This document shows positions 42,689 through 49,910 of a stretch of DNA of 64,000 nucleotides, piece by piece. The DNA is from Streptomyces fildesensis. Lineage in GTDB: Bacteria > Actinomycetota > Actinomycetes > Streptomycetales > Streptomycetaceae. The notes under the pieces are model-generated. The model was not told where the DNA came from. It saw only the letters and a program-made list of their open reading frames with translations, and did not search any database. A program made the position numbers and the translations under genes. The stretch spans positions 434,001 to 498,000 of the forward strand of contig NZ_JAAIKO010000001.1 of the NCBI RefSeq assembly GCF_016107395.1, written 5' to 3'. Numbering within the stretch: position 1 is the stretch's first letter; the number at the start of each line of letters is the position of its first letter.

Positions 42689-42709
42689 GGCCTGGCCCTG
42701 GGCCGCGCC

Positions 42710-43696
42710 CTACCGCGGCAGCAGCTGTCCCCGGCGCGACAGCAGGAACTTCTTGAACGCCGCCACCGGCGCCGTGTCCGGATGCCCGTCCAGCCACGCC
42801 ACCCCGATGTACCGCACCGCGCGCGGCGCCGACACCGTCAGCTCGACCACCCCCGGCCGCGGCACCGCCGGCGGCGGCAACAGAGCCACGCCCAGCCCCG
42901 CCGCCACCAACCCGCGCAACGTCTCCGCCTCCTCGCCCTCGAACGCGAGCCGCGGTACGAAGCCCGCCTCGGCGCAGAGGTCGTCGGTGATCCGCCGCAG
43001 CCCGTAGCCCGGTTCGAGGGCGACGAACAGATCACCCGCGGCCTCGTCCAGCCGGACCCGCTTACGGTTCGCCAGCCGGTGGTCGGCCGGGACCACCAGC
43101 CGCAGCCGCTGCTCGTCGAGCCGCCGGACCACCAGGTCCGGCGCGTCCGGCGGCGGCGACGTCAGGCACAGGTCCAGCTCGCCGGCGCGCAGCCGCTCCA
43201 GCATCGCCTCGGCGTAGTTCTGCACCAGCTGGAACTGCACGCGCGGATAGTCCGCGCGGAAGCCGCGCAACAGCGACGGGACGGTCTCGGACCCGAGCGT
43301 GTGCAGAAAGCCGAACGCCACCTTGCCCGTGTGCGGATCGGCGTCCACCCGTACCGCCTCGGCGGACCGCTCCACCTCGCCGAGCGCCCGCTCCGCCGAC
43401 GCCAGGAAGGTGTGACCCGCGCGGGTCAGCTGGACGTTGCGGCCCCGGCGGGCGAACAGCGCGACCCCCAGATCCTGCTCCAGCCGGACCATCGCACGGC
43501 TCAACGTCGACTGCGGCATCCCGAGTTGCTGCGCGGCGCGCGTCACGTGCTCGTGCCGCGCCACGGCGGCGAACTGGGCGAGGCGCGGCGCCAGCACCGC
43601 CGCCCAGGACTCGCCGTCCAGGTCCGCGACGGTCGGCGCCGCGACCGGCGGCCGGCCTGTTACGGAAGTGTCTTTTCCGTTGCGGGGCGATGACAT
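42710..43696 (-). CDS. LysR family transcriptional regulator
   Basis: 328 residues. Winged helix-turn-helix near residues 30-90 (LAQFAAVARHEHVTRAAQQL, GMPQSTLSRAMVRLEQDLGV, LFARRGRNVQLTRAGHTFLA) and a LysR substrate-binding domain (GFLHTLGSETVPSLLRGF, ELDLCLTSPPPD, LAFEGEEAETLRGLVAAGLG). ATG 43696 chosen; the frame extends upstream through the intergenic space without a better start. It diverges from the MFS gene at 43789 with a TGCAC-N5-GTGCA palindrome between them, the classic layout of a LysR activator and its target. The effector is unknown, probably the substrate of the exporter. Confidence 0.92.
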   Translation of the reverse strand: MSSPRNGKDTSVTGRPPVAAPTVADLDGESWAAVLAPRLAQFAAVARHEHVTRAAQQLGMPQSTLSRAMVRLEQDLGVALFARRGRNVQLTRAGHTFLASAERALGEVERSAEAVRVDADPHTGKVAFGFLHTLGSETVPSLLRGFRADYPRVQFQLVQNYAEAMLERLRAGELDLCLTSPPPDAPDLVVRRLDEQRLRLVVPADHRLANRKRVRLDEAAGDLFVALEPGYGLRRITDDLCAEAGFVPRLAFEGEEAETLRGLVAAGLGVALLPPPAVPRPGVVELTVSAPRAVRYIGVAWLDGHPDTAPVAAFKKFLLSRRGQLLPR

Positions 43697-43737
43697 CGAC
43701 CCCGCTGACCTCTTCTCATGCGTCACAGCATCAATAC

Positions 43738-43752
43738 TGCACTGTTTGTGCA
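43738..43752. promoter_or_regulatory. LysR-type palindrome
   Basis: TGCAC-N5-GTGCA between the divergent LysR and MFS genes, 36 bp before the MFS start; AT-richer than its surroundings. Confidence 0.65.
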
Positions 43753-43788
43753 TTGGACGCATAAAACCGGCGGTCCTAGATTCATGGC

Positions 43789-45132
43789 ATGCCTCCCGCC
43801 GATACGGAGGCGTCCGCCGCACTGCGCGCGGGCGCCTCTGCTCCGCCGTCCCCCGACACCACCGCCAAGCTCAGCCCCGGCAGCCCCGGCTACCGCCGCG
43901 CCAACTTCGCGCTCTTCGCCGCCGGTCTCGCCACGTTCGCGCTCCTGTACTCCACGCAGGCACTGCTCCCCGCGATCTCCGCCGACCTCGCGCTGACCCC
44001 CGCACAGGCGAGCCTCACGGTCACCGCCACCACCGCCGCCCTCGCCATCGCGCTGCTGCCGGTGAGCGCGCTCAGCGAGAAGTACGGCCGTACGGCGGTC
44101 ATGACCGCCTCCGTCTTCAGCGCGGCTCTCCTGGCCCTCGTGATCCCGTTCGCCCCGGACCTCACCACGCTCGTCGTGCTGCGTGCCGTGCAGGGCGTGG
44201 CACTGGCCGGGCTCCCCGCGACCGCCATGGCGTACCTCGCCGAGGAGATCCACCCCAAGGCGGTGGCCTCCGCGATCGGCCTGTACGTGGCGGGCAACAG
44301 CATCGGCGGCATGAGCTCGCGGGTGTTCTCCGGAGCGGTCTCCCAGGCACTCGGCTGGCGCACCGCCCTCTTCGTCGTCGGCCTCGTCGCGCTCGCCTGC
44401 GCCCTCGCGTTCCGCCTCCTGGTCCCGCCGGCCCGCAACTTCCAGCCCGGCCCGGTCAACCCGGCGGCCCTCCTCCGCACCGTCACCGGCCACCTCGGCA
44501 ACGCGCTGCTGCGCAGGCTCTACGCGATCGGCCTGCTCTTCATGGCCGTGTTCGGCGCGGTCTACACGGTGCTCGGGTATCGGCTGATGGCTGAGCCGTT
44601 CGGGCTCTCGCAGACCGCGGTCGGCCTGATCTTCCTCGTGTACCTGGTGGGAACGGCGGCCTCGGCGGGATCCGGTGCGCTTCTTGGCCGGGTCGGCCGC
44701 CGGGGGTCGCTCTACGTCGCGGTGAGTCTGGCGGCGGCCGGCCTGCTGCTGACTCTGTCGACGTCGCTGGTTCTGGTGCTGGCCGGCCTCGTACTGATCA
44801 CCGGTGGCTTCTTCACCGGCCACGCCGTGGCGTCGTCTTCCGTGAGCCGGACGGCGACGACGGGTCGGGCGCAGGCGTCGGCGCTGTACCTGACGGCGTA
44901 CTACATAGGGAACAGCGTGGGCGGCACCGTGGGCGCTTCCGCTTTCAACGCGGCGGGGTGGGAGGGGACGGTGGCCCTCAGCCTTTCGGCGCTGGTTGGG
45001 GTGGCGGGGATCACCCTCTACGCCACGCGGCGCGCTGTGCTTACTGCTCGGGCCGGTGGTGGGTCGGGGGCCGGGCCTTCCGGTGCAGGGGTCCGAAATC
45101 GACTATTTACGGGCGTGGCCGCCCACAAATAG
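43789..45132 (+). CDS. MFS transporter (YnfM/arabinose-efflux-like)
   Basis: 447 residues, 12 predicted helices. First helix FALFAAGLATFALLYSTQAL, then LPAISADLALTPAQASL and motif A-like SEKYGRTAVMTASV. This is the YnfM/Bcr-type subfamily of DHA1 exporters. The C-terminal 16 residues (from about GVRNRLF to AAHK) are encoded by repeat element copy 2, so the original stop may have been displaced by insertion of the repeat. ATG 43789; divergent from its probable LysR regulator. Substrate unknown. Confidence 0.9.
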   Translation: MPPADTEASAALRAGASAPPSPDTTAKLSPGSPGYRRANFALFAAGLATFALLYSTQALLPAISADLALTPAQASLTVTATTAALAIALLPVSALSEKYGRTAVMTASVFSAALLALVIPFAPDLTTLVVLRAVQGVALAGLPATAMAYLAEEIHPKAVASAIGLYVAGNSIGGMSSRVFSGAVSQALGWRTALFVVGLVALACALAFRLLVPPARNFQPGPVNPAALLRTVTGHLGNALLRRLYAIGLLFMAVFGAVYTVLGYRLMAEPFGLSQTAVGLIFLVYLVGTAASAGSGALLGRVGRRGSLYVAVSLAAAGLLLTLSTSLVLVLAGLVLITGGFFTGHAVASSSVSRTATTGRAQASALYLTAYYIGNSVGGTVGASAFNAAGWEGTVALSLSALVGVAGITLYATRRAVLTARAGGGSGAGPSGAGVRNRLFTGVAAHK

Positions 45133-45157
45133 CTCGGCAGCATTTCGGACCCCTGCA
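45083..45157. repeat. Palindromic repeat element, copy 2 (inverted)
   Basis: 75 bp with perfect 17-bp outer arms (GTGCAGGGGTCCGAAAT and its complement) around the core shared with copies 1 and 3, here in the opposite orientation. It overlaps the end of the MFS gene and sits between convergent genes. Confidence 0.9.
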
Positions 45158-45211
45158 CCTCCAGCCCCGCCCCCCTCACGTCCAAGCCCCGGCGCCGGCT
45201 GAGCCCGGCAC

Positions 45212-45801
45212 TTAGCCGACCGGGAACGATCCCGTGTCCAGCGTGATCGCGAACGGCGCGGGCAGCTCGATCGGATCGCCGAACTTCACGGCGTGGTGAG
45301 ACCGGTAGACATCACCCTCCGGCTCGCTGAACAGGGTGACGGTCGGACCGCCAGGTGCCCAGGAGTCGATCAGCAGATACAGCCGCACCCCGGCGCACGC
45401 GTAGGCGGCGGGTTTGCTGATCCGGTCCTGCCCGGCGTTGCCCGGAGAGGTGATCTCGACGACCAGGTGGGCTTCGCTCGCAGAGATGAAATTCCCCGGT
45501 GTTGCCAGTGCCGCTTCGGGTGCGACCACCAGGTCGGGGATGTAGAGACCCTTGCGGAGGGGGATCGCGACCCCCAGCGTCTGGAAGATCCCCCACTCCT
45601 CAGGGATCACCTTGTACAGGTGGCGTTGGATCCGATGGGCAATGCTGTTGTGGTCATTGGCGTGCGGTGGTGCCACGGTGACGTTCCCTCGATGATCTCC
45701 ACCGTGCAGCCCTCGGGTACGTCCGTCTCTTCCCAGATACGGACGAGGTCGTCCCAGCCGTAGCCGCTGTGCGACTCCGGCTCGACGTTGAGTGCGCTCA
45801 T
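45212..45801 (-). pseudogene. Uma2-family endonuclease-like gene, frameshifted
   Basis: Uma2 (DUF820) restriction-endonuclease-like fold split over two frames. The N-terminal part (from ATG 45801, RBS GAGGAG) reads YGWDDLVRIWEETDVPEGCT then VEIIEG and loses frame at about 45684-45690. The C-terminal part in the next frame continues NVTVAPPHANDHNSIAHRI, PEEWGIFQTLGVAIPLRKG, IPDLVVAPEAA and LVVEITSPGNAGQDRISKPA, with the catalytic-type D..E.. motif. Adding one base to the G-run (three C at 45686-45688 on the plus strand) would restore a single 196-codon gene. It is either a real mutation or a sequencing slip. Uma2 genes are very numerous in streptomycetes; function unknown. Confidence 0.85.
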
Positions 45802-45909
45802 GGTGTGCTCCTCGTTCGGTACGTCACCGATCCCAGCATGCCGAACGGGATCGGTGGACGTCCACCGATCCCGTTCACCCAAACGAGGAAACCGCAGGCC
45901 AGGGCCTCA

Positions 45910-46347
45910 TCAGCGGCGGCTGGGGTCGGCTGCCACCTGGGCCCAGACGAGTTTGCCGACGCCCTGGCGGGTGTTCACGCCCCAGCATCCGCGGGTGAGC
46001 TCCTGCACCAGCGCGAGGCCGCGCCCCCATTCGTCGTCCTCGGACGGCTGCCGCATCTCCGGCCGCTTCCCGTTCGCGTCATGCACCTCGATGCGCACGC
46101 CGCCGGCCAGCCGAATGACCCGCGTCTCGACCCGTCGCCCCGGCACCCGTCCGTGCACCACCGCATTCGTCATCAGCTCGGAGATGACGAGCACAGCCGG
46201 TTCGACGAGGCCTGCCAATCCCCAGTCGTTGAGCGTCTCCTCCAGCAGGTGCCGGGCCTGGCCGACCGAGCGGGGTGAGGACGGCCACCGCGTTGTCACC
46301 ACGGAGGCCCCATCGCGAACTCCGCCCCTGGGCGGTACCTGTTGCAT
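45910..46347 (-). CDS. RsbW-like ATP-binding (HATPase_c_2) protein
   Basis: 145 residues. Anti-sigma factor-type GHKL ATPase: N box VISELMTNAVVHG, G1 region VHDANGKRPEMR, and the EWGRGLALVQELTRGCWGVN segment near the C-terminus. Streptomycetes hold many such small kinases; few have known targets. It is encoded next to a DUF5753 XRE regulator and two DUF397 proteins, the arrangement seen around whiJ/abaA-like developmental loci, where the three types of protein are often clustered. Start ATG 46347. Divergent from the XRE gene. Confidence 0.88.
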   Translation of the reverse strand: MQQVPPRGGVRDGASVVTTRWPSSPRSVGQARHLLEETLNDWGLAGLVEPAVLVISELMTNAVVHGRVPGRRVETRVIRLAGGVRIEVHDANGKRPEMRQPSEDDEWGRGLALVQELTRGCWGVNTRQGVGKLVWAQVAADPSRR

Positions 46348-46546
46348 CGTCGTGCCTCCGTCGTCCCGGGGCCGTTACTCTCGGCGAAGTCGTGCGTGCT
46401 CTATGTGAGCAACCGCATGCAAGCGTGGCACTCCCGGCGCTACGGTGATAGCGCTCCAGCGGAATTCTGCCGTCAACTTTTCGCGTGAACTTCCTTGTCC
46501 CACCAGGGATTTCACACCCCACGACGACATCTCCCGCTGTGGCGCA

Positions 46547-46574
46547 GAAGGTTCCTTGCACGCGCGGAACCTTC
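46547..46574. promoter_or_regulatory. Inverted repeat upstream of the XRE regulator
   Basis: GAAGGTTCC-N10-GGAACCTTC, perfect 9-bp arms, 36 bp before the XRE start codon in the 263-bp divergent region; likely operator of the XRE protein. Confidence 0.65.
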
Positions 46575-46610
46575 CCCCACACACTGGAACACTGCGCGGA
46601 GGAGAAGCAG

Positions 46611-47495
46611 ATGATCACAGACGTGGAGGCGGCAACGCCCGCTCTCTGCCGCCTCCAGTTAGGCAGCGAACTGCGCCAACTGCGGCTGGCCGCCGGCCTC
46701 AAGGGTGCCCAAGTGGTCAAGAAGCTGATCTGGAGCCCGTCGAAGCTCACCCGGCTGGAAACCGGGGAGAATTCGTCCGTCGAGACCCCTGATGTCATGG
46801 CTCTGTGCGAGATCTACGGAGCGGATACGGAGACCCGGGCTCGGTTGCAGGGATACGCGGCTGTCACCAAGACCAAACGCGACTGGTGGCTGATGCCTGA
46901 GTACCGCCCGGTCATCGGCCCTGGGATCAAGGCATTCCTGGACCTTGAGGCCACTGCAACCTCGCTCCAGAACTACGAGTCCCAATTCGTCCCCGGCCTG
47001 CTGCAGACCGAGGCGTACGTGCGCGCCATCCACCAACGCGCCCACCGGGAACGCCCAGCCGAGGACATCGACCGCGTGGTGTCGGTCCGCACCACCCGAC
47101 AGGCGATCCTCAGTCGCGGAGACTCGCCCCTGAAGTTCACCGCGATCATCGACGAGGCGGTGCTGCTACGGAAAGTCGGCAGCCCGACCGTCATGCGCGA
47201 TCAACTCAACCACGTCATCAACGTAGTTGAATCCCGGCACAATGTGAACGTGCAGGTTGTGCCCTTCCGCGTCGGCGCCCACTCGGGGATGAACGGATCG
47301 TTCTTCGTCATCCAGTTTCCGGAAAAGCTCGCGCTCAAGCCGATGGTCTACCTGGAGAACCTGACGGACGCCTGGGTCAAGAGAGGCGATAGTGCCGTGG
47401 AGCGCTACGGGGACTCGATCTCCGAACTCCGGGCCCTCGCTCCGGGACCGCAGGAGTCCTTGAACATGATCAAAGAAGCGATCAAGGAGCACTGA
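46611..47495 (+). CDS. XRE-family regulator with DUF5753 (WhiJ-like)
   Basis: 294 residues. N-terminal helix-turn-helix (LGSELRQLRLAAGLKGAQVV, SPSKLTRLETGENSSVETPD) followed by the DUF5753 effector domain (ESQFVPGLLQTEAYVRAI, RTTRQAILSRG, FTAIIDEAVLLRKVG, VQVVPFRVGAHSGMNGSFFV). Proteins of this build (WhiJ family) act with a partner DUF397 protein in control of aerial growth and sporulation. GGAGGAGA is 5-12 nt upstream of ATG 46611. Two DUF397 genes follow at 5 and 9 bp, so this is one operon. It probably binds the GAAGGTTCC inverted repeat. Confidence 0.92.
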   Translation: MITDVEAATPALCRLQLGSELRQLRLAAGLKGAQVVKKLIWSPSKLTRLETGENSSVETPDVMALCEIYGADTETRARLQGYAAVTKTKRDWWLMPEYRPVIGPGIKAFLDLEATATSLQNYESQFVPGLLQTEAYVRAIHQRAHRERPAEDIDRVVSVRTTRQAILSRGDSPLKFTAIIDEAVLLRKVGSPTVMRDQLNHVINVVESRHNVNVQVVPFRVGAHSGMNGSFFVIQFPEKLALKPMVYLENLTDAWVKRGDSAVERYGDSISELRALAPGPQESLNMIKEAIKEH

Positions 47496-47500
47496 TACCG

Positions 47501-47719
47501 ATGACCACCACGGCTGACGTCCTCAAGCACACCAACTGGTTCAAGTCGAGCTACAGCAACGATCACGGCGGCGCATGCGTCGAGGGCGCCCGCCTCGCCG
47601 ACGGATCGATGGCCGTCCGCGACTCCAAGGACCCGCACGGCCCCGCCCTGATCTTCACCGCCGACGCATGGCAGTCGTTCGCGTCCGCGACCCAAAACGG
47701 CGAGTTCCCCGCAGCTTAA
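47501..47719 (+). CDS. DUF397 protein (first copy)
   Basis: 72 residues. DUF397 core: WFKSSYSNDHGGACVEGARL, MAVRDSKDPHGPALIFTADA, WQSF. DUF397 proteins are small cytosolic partners of WhiJ-type XRE regulators, thought to oppose or tune DNA binding. ATG is 5 bp after the XRE stop. From GGCGGCGCATGCGTCGAGGG onward the DNA is nearly identical to the next gene, showing a recent tandem duplication. Confidence 0.93.
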   Translation: MTTTADVLKHTNWFKSSYSNDHGGACVEGARLADGSMAVRDSKDPHGPALIFTADAWQSFASATQNGEFPAA

Positions 47720-47728
47720 GGAGCAGAG

Positions 47729-47953
47729 ATGCCGATGCCCACCAGCGCCCGCGCCCTCAACAACGCTGCCTGGTTCACATCCAGCTACAGCGACAACCAG
47801 GGCGGCGCATGCGTCGAGGGCGCCCGCCTGGCAGACGGCTCGATGGCCGTCCGCGACTCCAAGGACCCGCACGGGCCCGCCCTGGTCTTCACCGCCGACG
47901 CATGGCGGTCATTCGCGGCCGCAGTCGGGTACGGCGAGTTCCCCGACGCCTGA
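47729..47953 (+). CDS. DUF397 protein (second copy)
   Basis: 74 residues (72 from the second ATG at 47735). Same build as its neighbour: WFTSSYSDNQGGACVEGARL, then an identical MAVRDSKDPHGPAL, FTADAWRSFAAA. AAGGAG lies 6 nt upstream of the first ATG. The first 15 and last 12 residues differ from copy 1, so the two may have begun to specialise. It is followed by repeat element copy 3 and the convergent deoA gene. Confidence 0.92.
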   Translation: MPMPTSARALNNAAWFTSSYSDNQGGACVEGARLADGSMAVRDSKDPHGPALVFTADAWRSFAAAVGYGEFPDA

Positions 47954-47980
47954 GTACGGACGGAGGGGGACGGGGGCGGA

Positions 47981-48058
47981 GGGGGTGGGGTTCGAAATGC
48001 TGCCGAGCTATTTGTGGGCCGCCAGGCCCGTAAATAGTCGATTTCGAACCCCACCCCC
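47981..48058. repeat. Palindromic repeat element, copy 3
   Basis: 78 bp with perfect 18-bp outer arms (GGGGGTGGGGTTCGAAAT and its complement) and the shared core, same orientation as copy 1. It lies between the convergent DUF397 and deoA genes. Confidence 0.9.
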
Positions 48059-48097
48059 GGAGTCACCGGCCCCCGGCCCGCCCGCGCACCCGCAGCG

Positions 48098-49375
48098 TTA
48101 CGCGATCCGGTCCAGCACAATCGGCTTGGGCTCGAACGCCGCGCCCGGCGCCCCCACCAGCACCCCACCGTCCAGCGCGTCCAGCGCGTACGCGAACTTC
48201 TCCGGCGTGTCCGTGTGCAGCGTCATGAGGGGCTGGCCCGCCACGACGGAGTCGCCCGGCTTGGCGTGGAGCTCGACGCCCGCGCCGAGCTGGACCACGT
48301 CCTCCTTGCGCGCGCGCCCGGCGCCGAGGCGCCACGCCGCGATGCCGACGGCGTACGCGTCGAGGACTTCGAGGACGCCGCTCGTCGAGGCGTGCACGAC
48401 GTGCTGTTCCCGCGCCACCGGCAACGTGGCGTCGGGGTCGCCGCCCTGGGCGGCGATCATGCGGCGCCAGACGTCCATCGCGGAGCCGTCCGCGAGGGCC
48501 TTCGCCGGGTCGGCGTCGGGCAGACCGGCCGCGTCGAGCATCTCGCGCGCCAGCGCCAGCGTGAGCTCGACGACGTCGGAAGGCCCACCGCCCGCCAACA
48601 CCTCGACAGACTCCCGCACCTCCAGCGCGTTACCGGCCGTGAGGCCGAGCGGCGTGGACATGTCCGTCAGCAGCGCGACCGTGCGCACGCCGTGGTCCGT
48701 ACCGAGGCCGACCATCGTCGACGCCAGCTCGCGCGCGTCCTCGATCGTCTTCATGAAGGCGCCGGTGCCGACCTTCACGTCGAGCACGAGCGACCCCGTG
48801 CCCTCGGCGATCTTCTTCGACATGATCGAGGAGGCGATGAGCGGGATCGCCTCGACGGTGCCGGTGACGTCGCGCAGCGCGTAGAGCTTCTTGTCGGCGG
48901 GGGCGAGGCCGTCGCCCGCGGCGCAGATGACGGCGCCGGTGCCGCGCAGCACGTCGAGCATCTCGGCGTTGGTCAGCGACGCGCGCCAGCCCGGGATGGA
49001 CTCCAGCTTGTCGAGGGTGCCGCCGGTGTGGCCGAGGCCGCGGCCGGACAGCTGCGGCACGGCCGCGCCGCAGGCGGCCACGAGCGGGGCCAGCGGCAGC
49101 GTGATCTTGTCGCCGACGCCACCGGTGGAGTGCTTGTCGGAGGTGGGGCGCGGGAGGGAGGAGAAGTCCATCCGCTCACCGGAGTTGATCATCGCGGCGG
49201 TCCAGCGGGCGATCTCGGCACGGTCCATGCCGTTGAGGAGGATCGCCATGGCGAGCGCGGACATCTGCTCGTCGGCCACGACACCGCGCGTGTACGCGTC
49301 GATGACCCAGTCGATCTGCTCGTCGCTGAGGCGGCCGCGGTCGCGCTTGGTGCGGATGACGGAAATGACGTCCAT
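48098..49375 (-). CDS. deoA: Thymidine phosphorylase
   Basis: 425 residues. Cleaves thymidine/deoxyuridine with phosphate to base and deoxyribose-1-phosphate. Signatures: the N-terminal helical domain (IRTKRDRGRLSDEQIDWVID), KHSTGGVGDKITLPLAPLVA phosphate loop, GRGLGHTGGTLDKLESIPG, and LDVKVGTGAFMK. The C-terminal PYNP domain (GVELHAKPGDSVVAGQPLMT) is present. ATG 49375 is 13 bp after the cytidine deaminase stop, and both belong to the ABC transporter operon. Cytidine deaminase makes (deoxy)uridine, the substrate group of this enzyme, so uptake, deamination and phosphorolysis are encoded in order. Confidence 0.95.
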   Translation of the reverse strand: MDVISVIRTKRDRGRLSDEQIDWVIDAYTRGVVADEQMSALAMAILLNGMDRAEIARWTAAMINSGERMDFSSLPRPTSDKHSTGGVGDKITLPLAPLVAACGAAVPQLSGRGLGHTGGTLDKLESIPGWRASLTNAEMLDVLRGTGAVICAAGDGLAPADKKLYALRDVTGTVEAIPLIASSIMSKKIAEGTGSLVLDVKVGTGAFMKTIEDARELASTMVGLGTDHGVRTVALLTDMSTPLGLTAGNALEVRESVEVLAGGGPSDVVELTLALAREMLDAAGLPDADPAKALADGSAMDVWRRMIAAQGGDPDATLPVAREQHVVHASTSGVLEVLDAYAVGIAAWRLGAGRARKEDVVQLGAGVELHAKPGDSVVAGQPLMTLHTDTPEKFAYALDALDGGVLVGAPGAAFEPKPIVLDRIA

Positions 49376-49388
49376 GACAGGGGTTTCC

Positions 49389-49910
49389 TTAGCGGTTCAG
49401 GTCTTCGGAGCCGAAGGCGTCCGGCAGGACTTCGCTCATCGGGACGACGCCGCGCGGCGTGTCGACGAGGAGGCCGGGGCCGCCGTTCTCCCACAGCAGC
49501 TGGCGGCACCGGCCGCACGGCATGAGGAGGTTGCCGCGCAGGTCCACGCAGGTGAAGGCGGTGAGCCGGCCGCCGCCGGAGGCGTGCAGCGCGGAGACGA
49601 GTCCGCATTCGGCGCAGAGCGCGACTCCGTAGGAGGCGTTCTCGACGTTGCAGCCGACGACGACACGGCCGTCGTCGACGAGGGCGGCGGCGCCGACCGG
49701 GAAGTGCGAGTACGGGGCGTAGGCCCGGGACATGATGTCCTGGGCCTGCTTCCGCAAGCCCTCCCAGTCGACGGAGTCGACGGCCCCGGAGCCGGCCTCG
49801 GCACCAGCACCAACACCGGCCTCGGCACCAGCACCGGCCTCGGCACCCGCACCGGCACCGGCACCGGCACCCGCAGGCTCGTCGAAGCCCTCGGCAGGAG
49901 GATGCGTCAC
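49389..49910 (-). CDS. cdd: Cytidine deaminase with repetitive N-terminal extension
   Basis: 173 residues. Zinc site CAECGL (with catalytic Glu in the pair N-CNVENASYG..CAE) and PCGRCRQ are intact, and APYSHFPVGAA is typical. Cytidine deaminases are usually about 130 residues; here about 45 N-terminal residues of Gly/Ala/Glu repeats (GAGAGAEAG type) are added, encoded by short tandem DNA repeats (49791-49875). The extension is probably disordered. GTG 49910 overlaps the permease stop (GTGA), which supports translation from this point, though an internal start at VDWEGLRKQ cannot be ruled out. Product (deoxy)uridine feeds DeoA. Confidence 0.92.
   Translation of the reverse strand: MTHPPAEGFDEPAGAGAGAGAGAEAGAGAEAGVGAGAEAGSGAVDSVDWEGLRKQAQDIMSRAYAPYSHFPVGAAALVDDGRVVVGCNVENASYGVALCAECGLVSALHASGGGRLTAFTCVDLRGNLLMPCGRCRQLLWENGGPGLLVDTPRGVVPMSEVLPDAFGSEDLNR
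49791..49875. repeat. Tandem repeats in the cdd 5' end
   Basis: Imperfect 18-mers of the type GGCCTCGGCACCAGCACC and then GGCACC hexamers, encoding the Gly-Ala/Glu-Ala stretch of Cdd. The copy number is likely to vary between strains. Confidence 0.75.
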
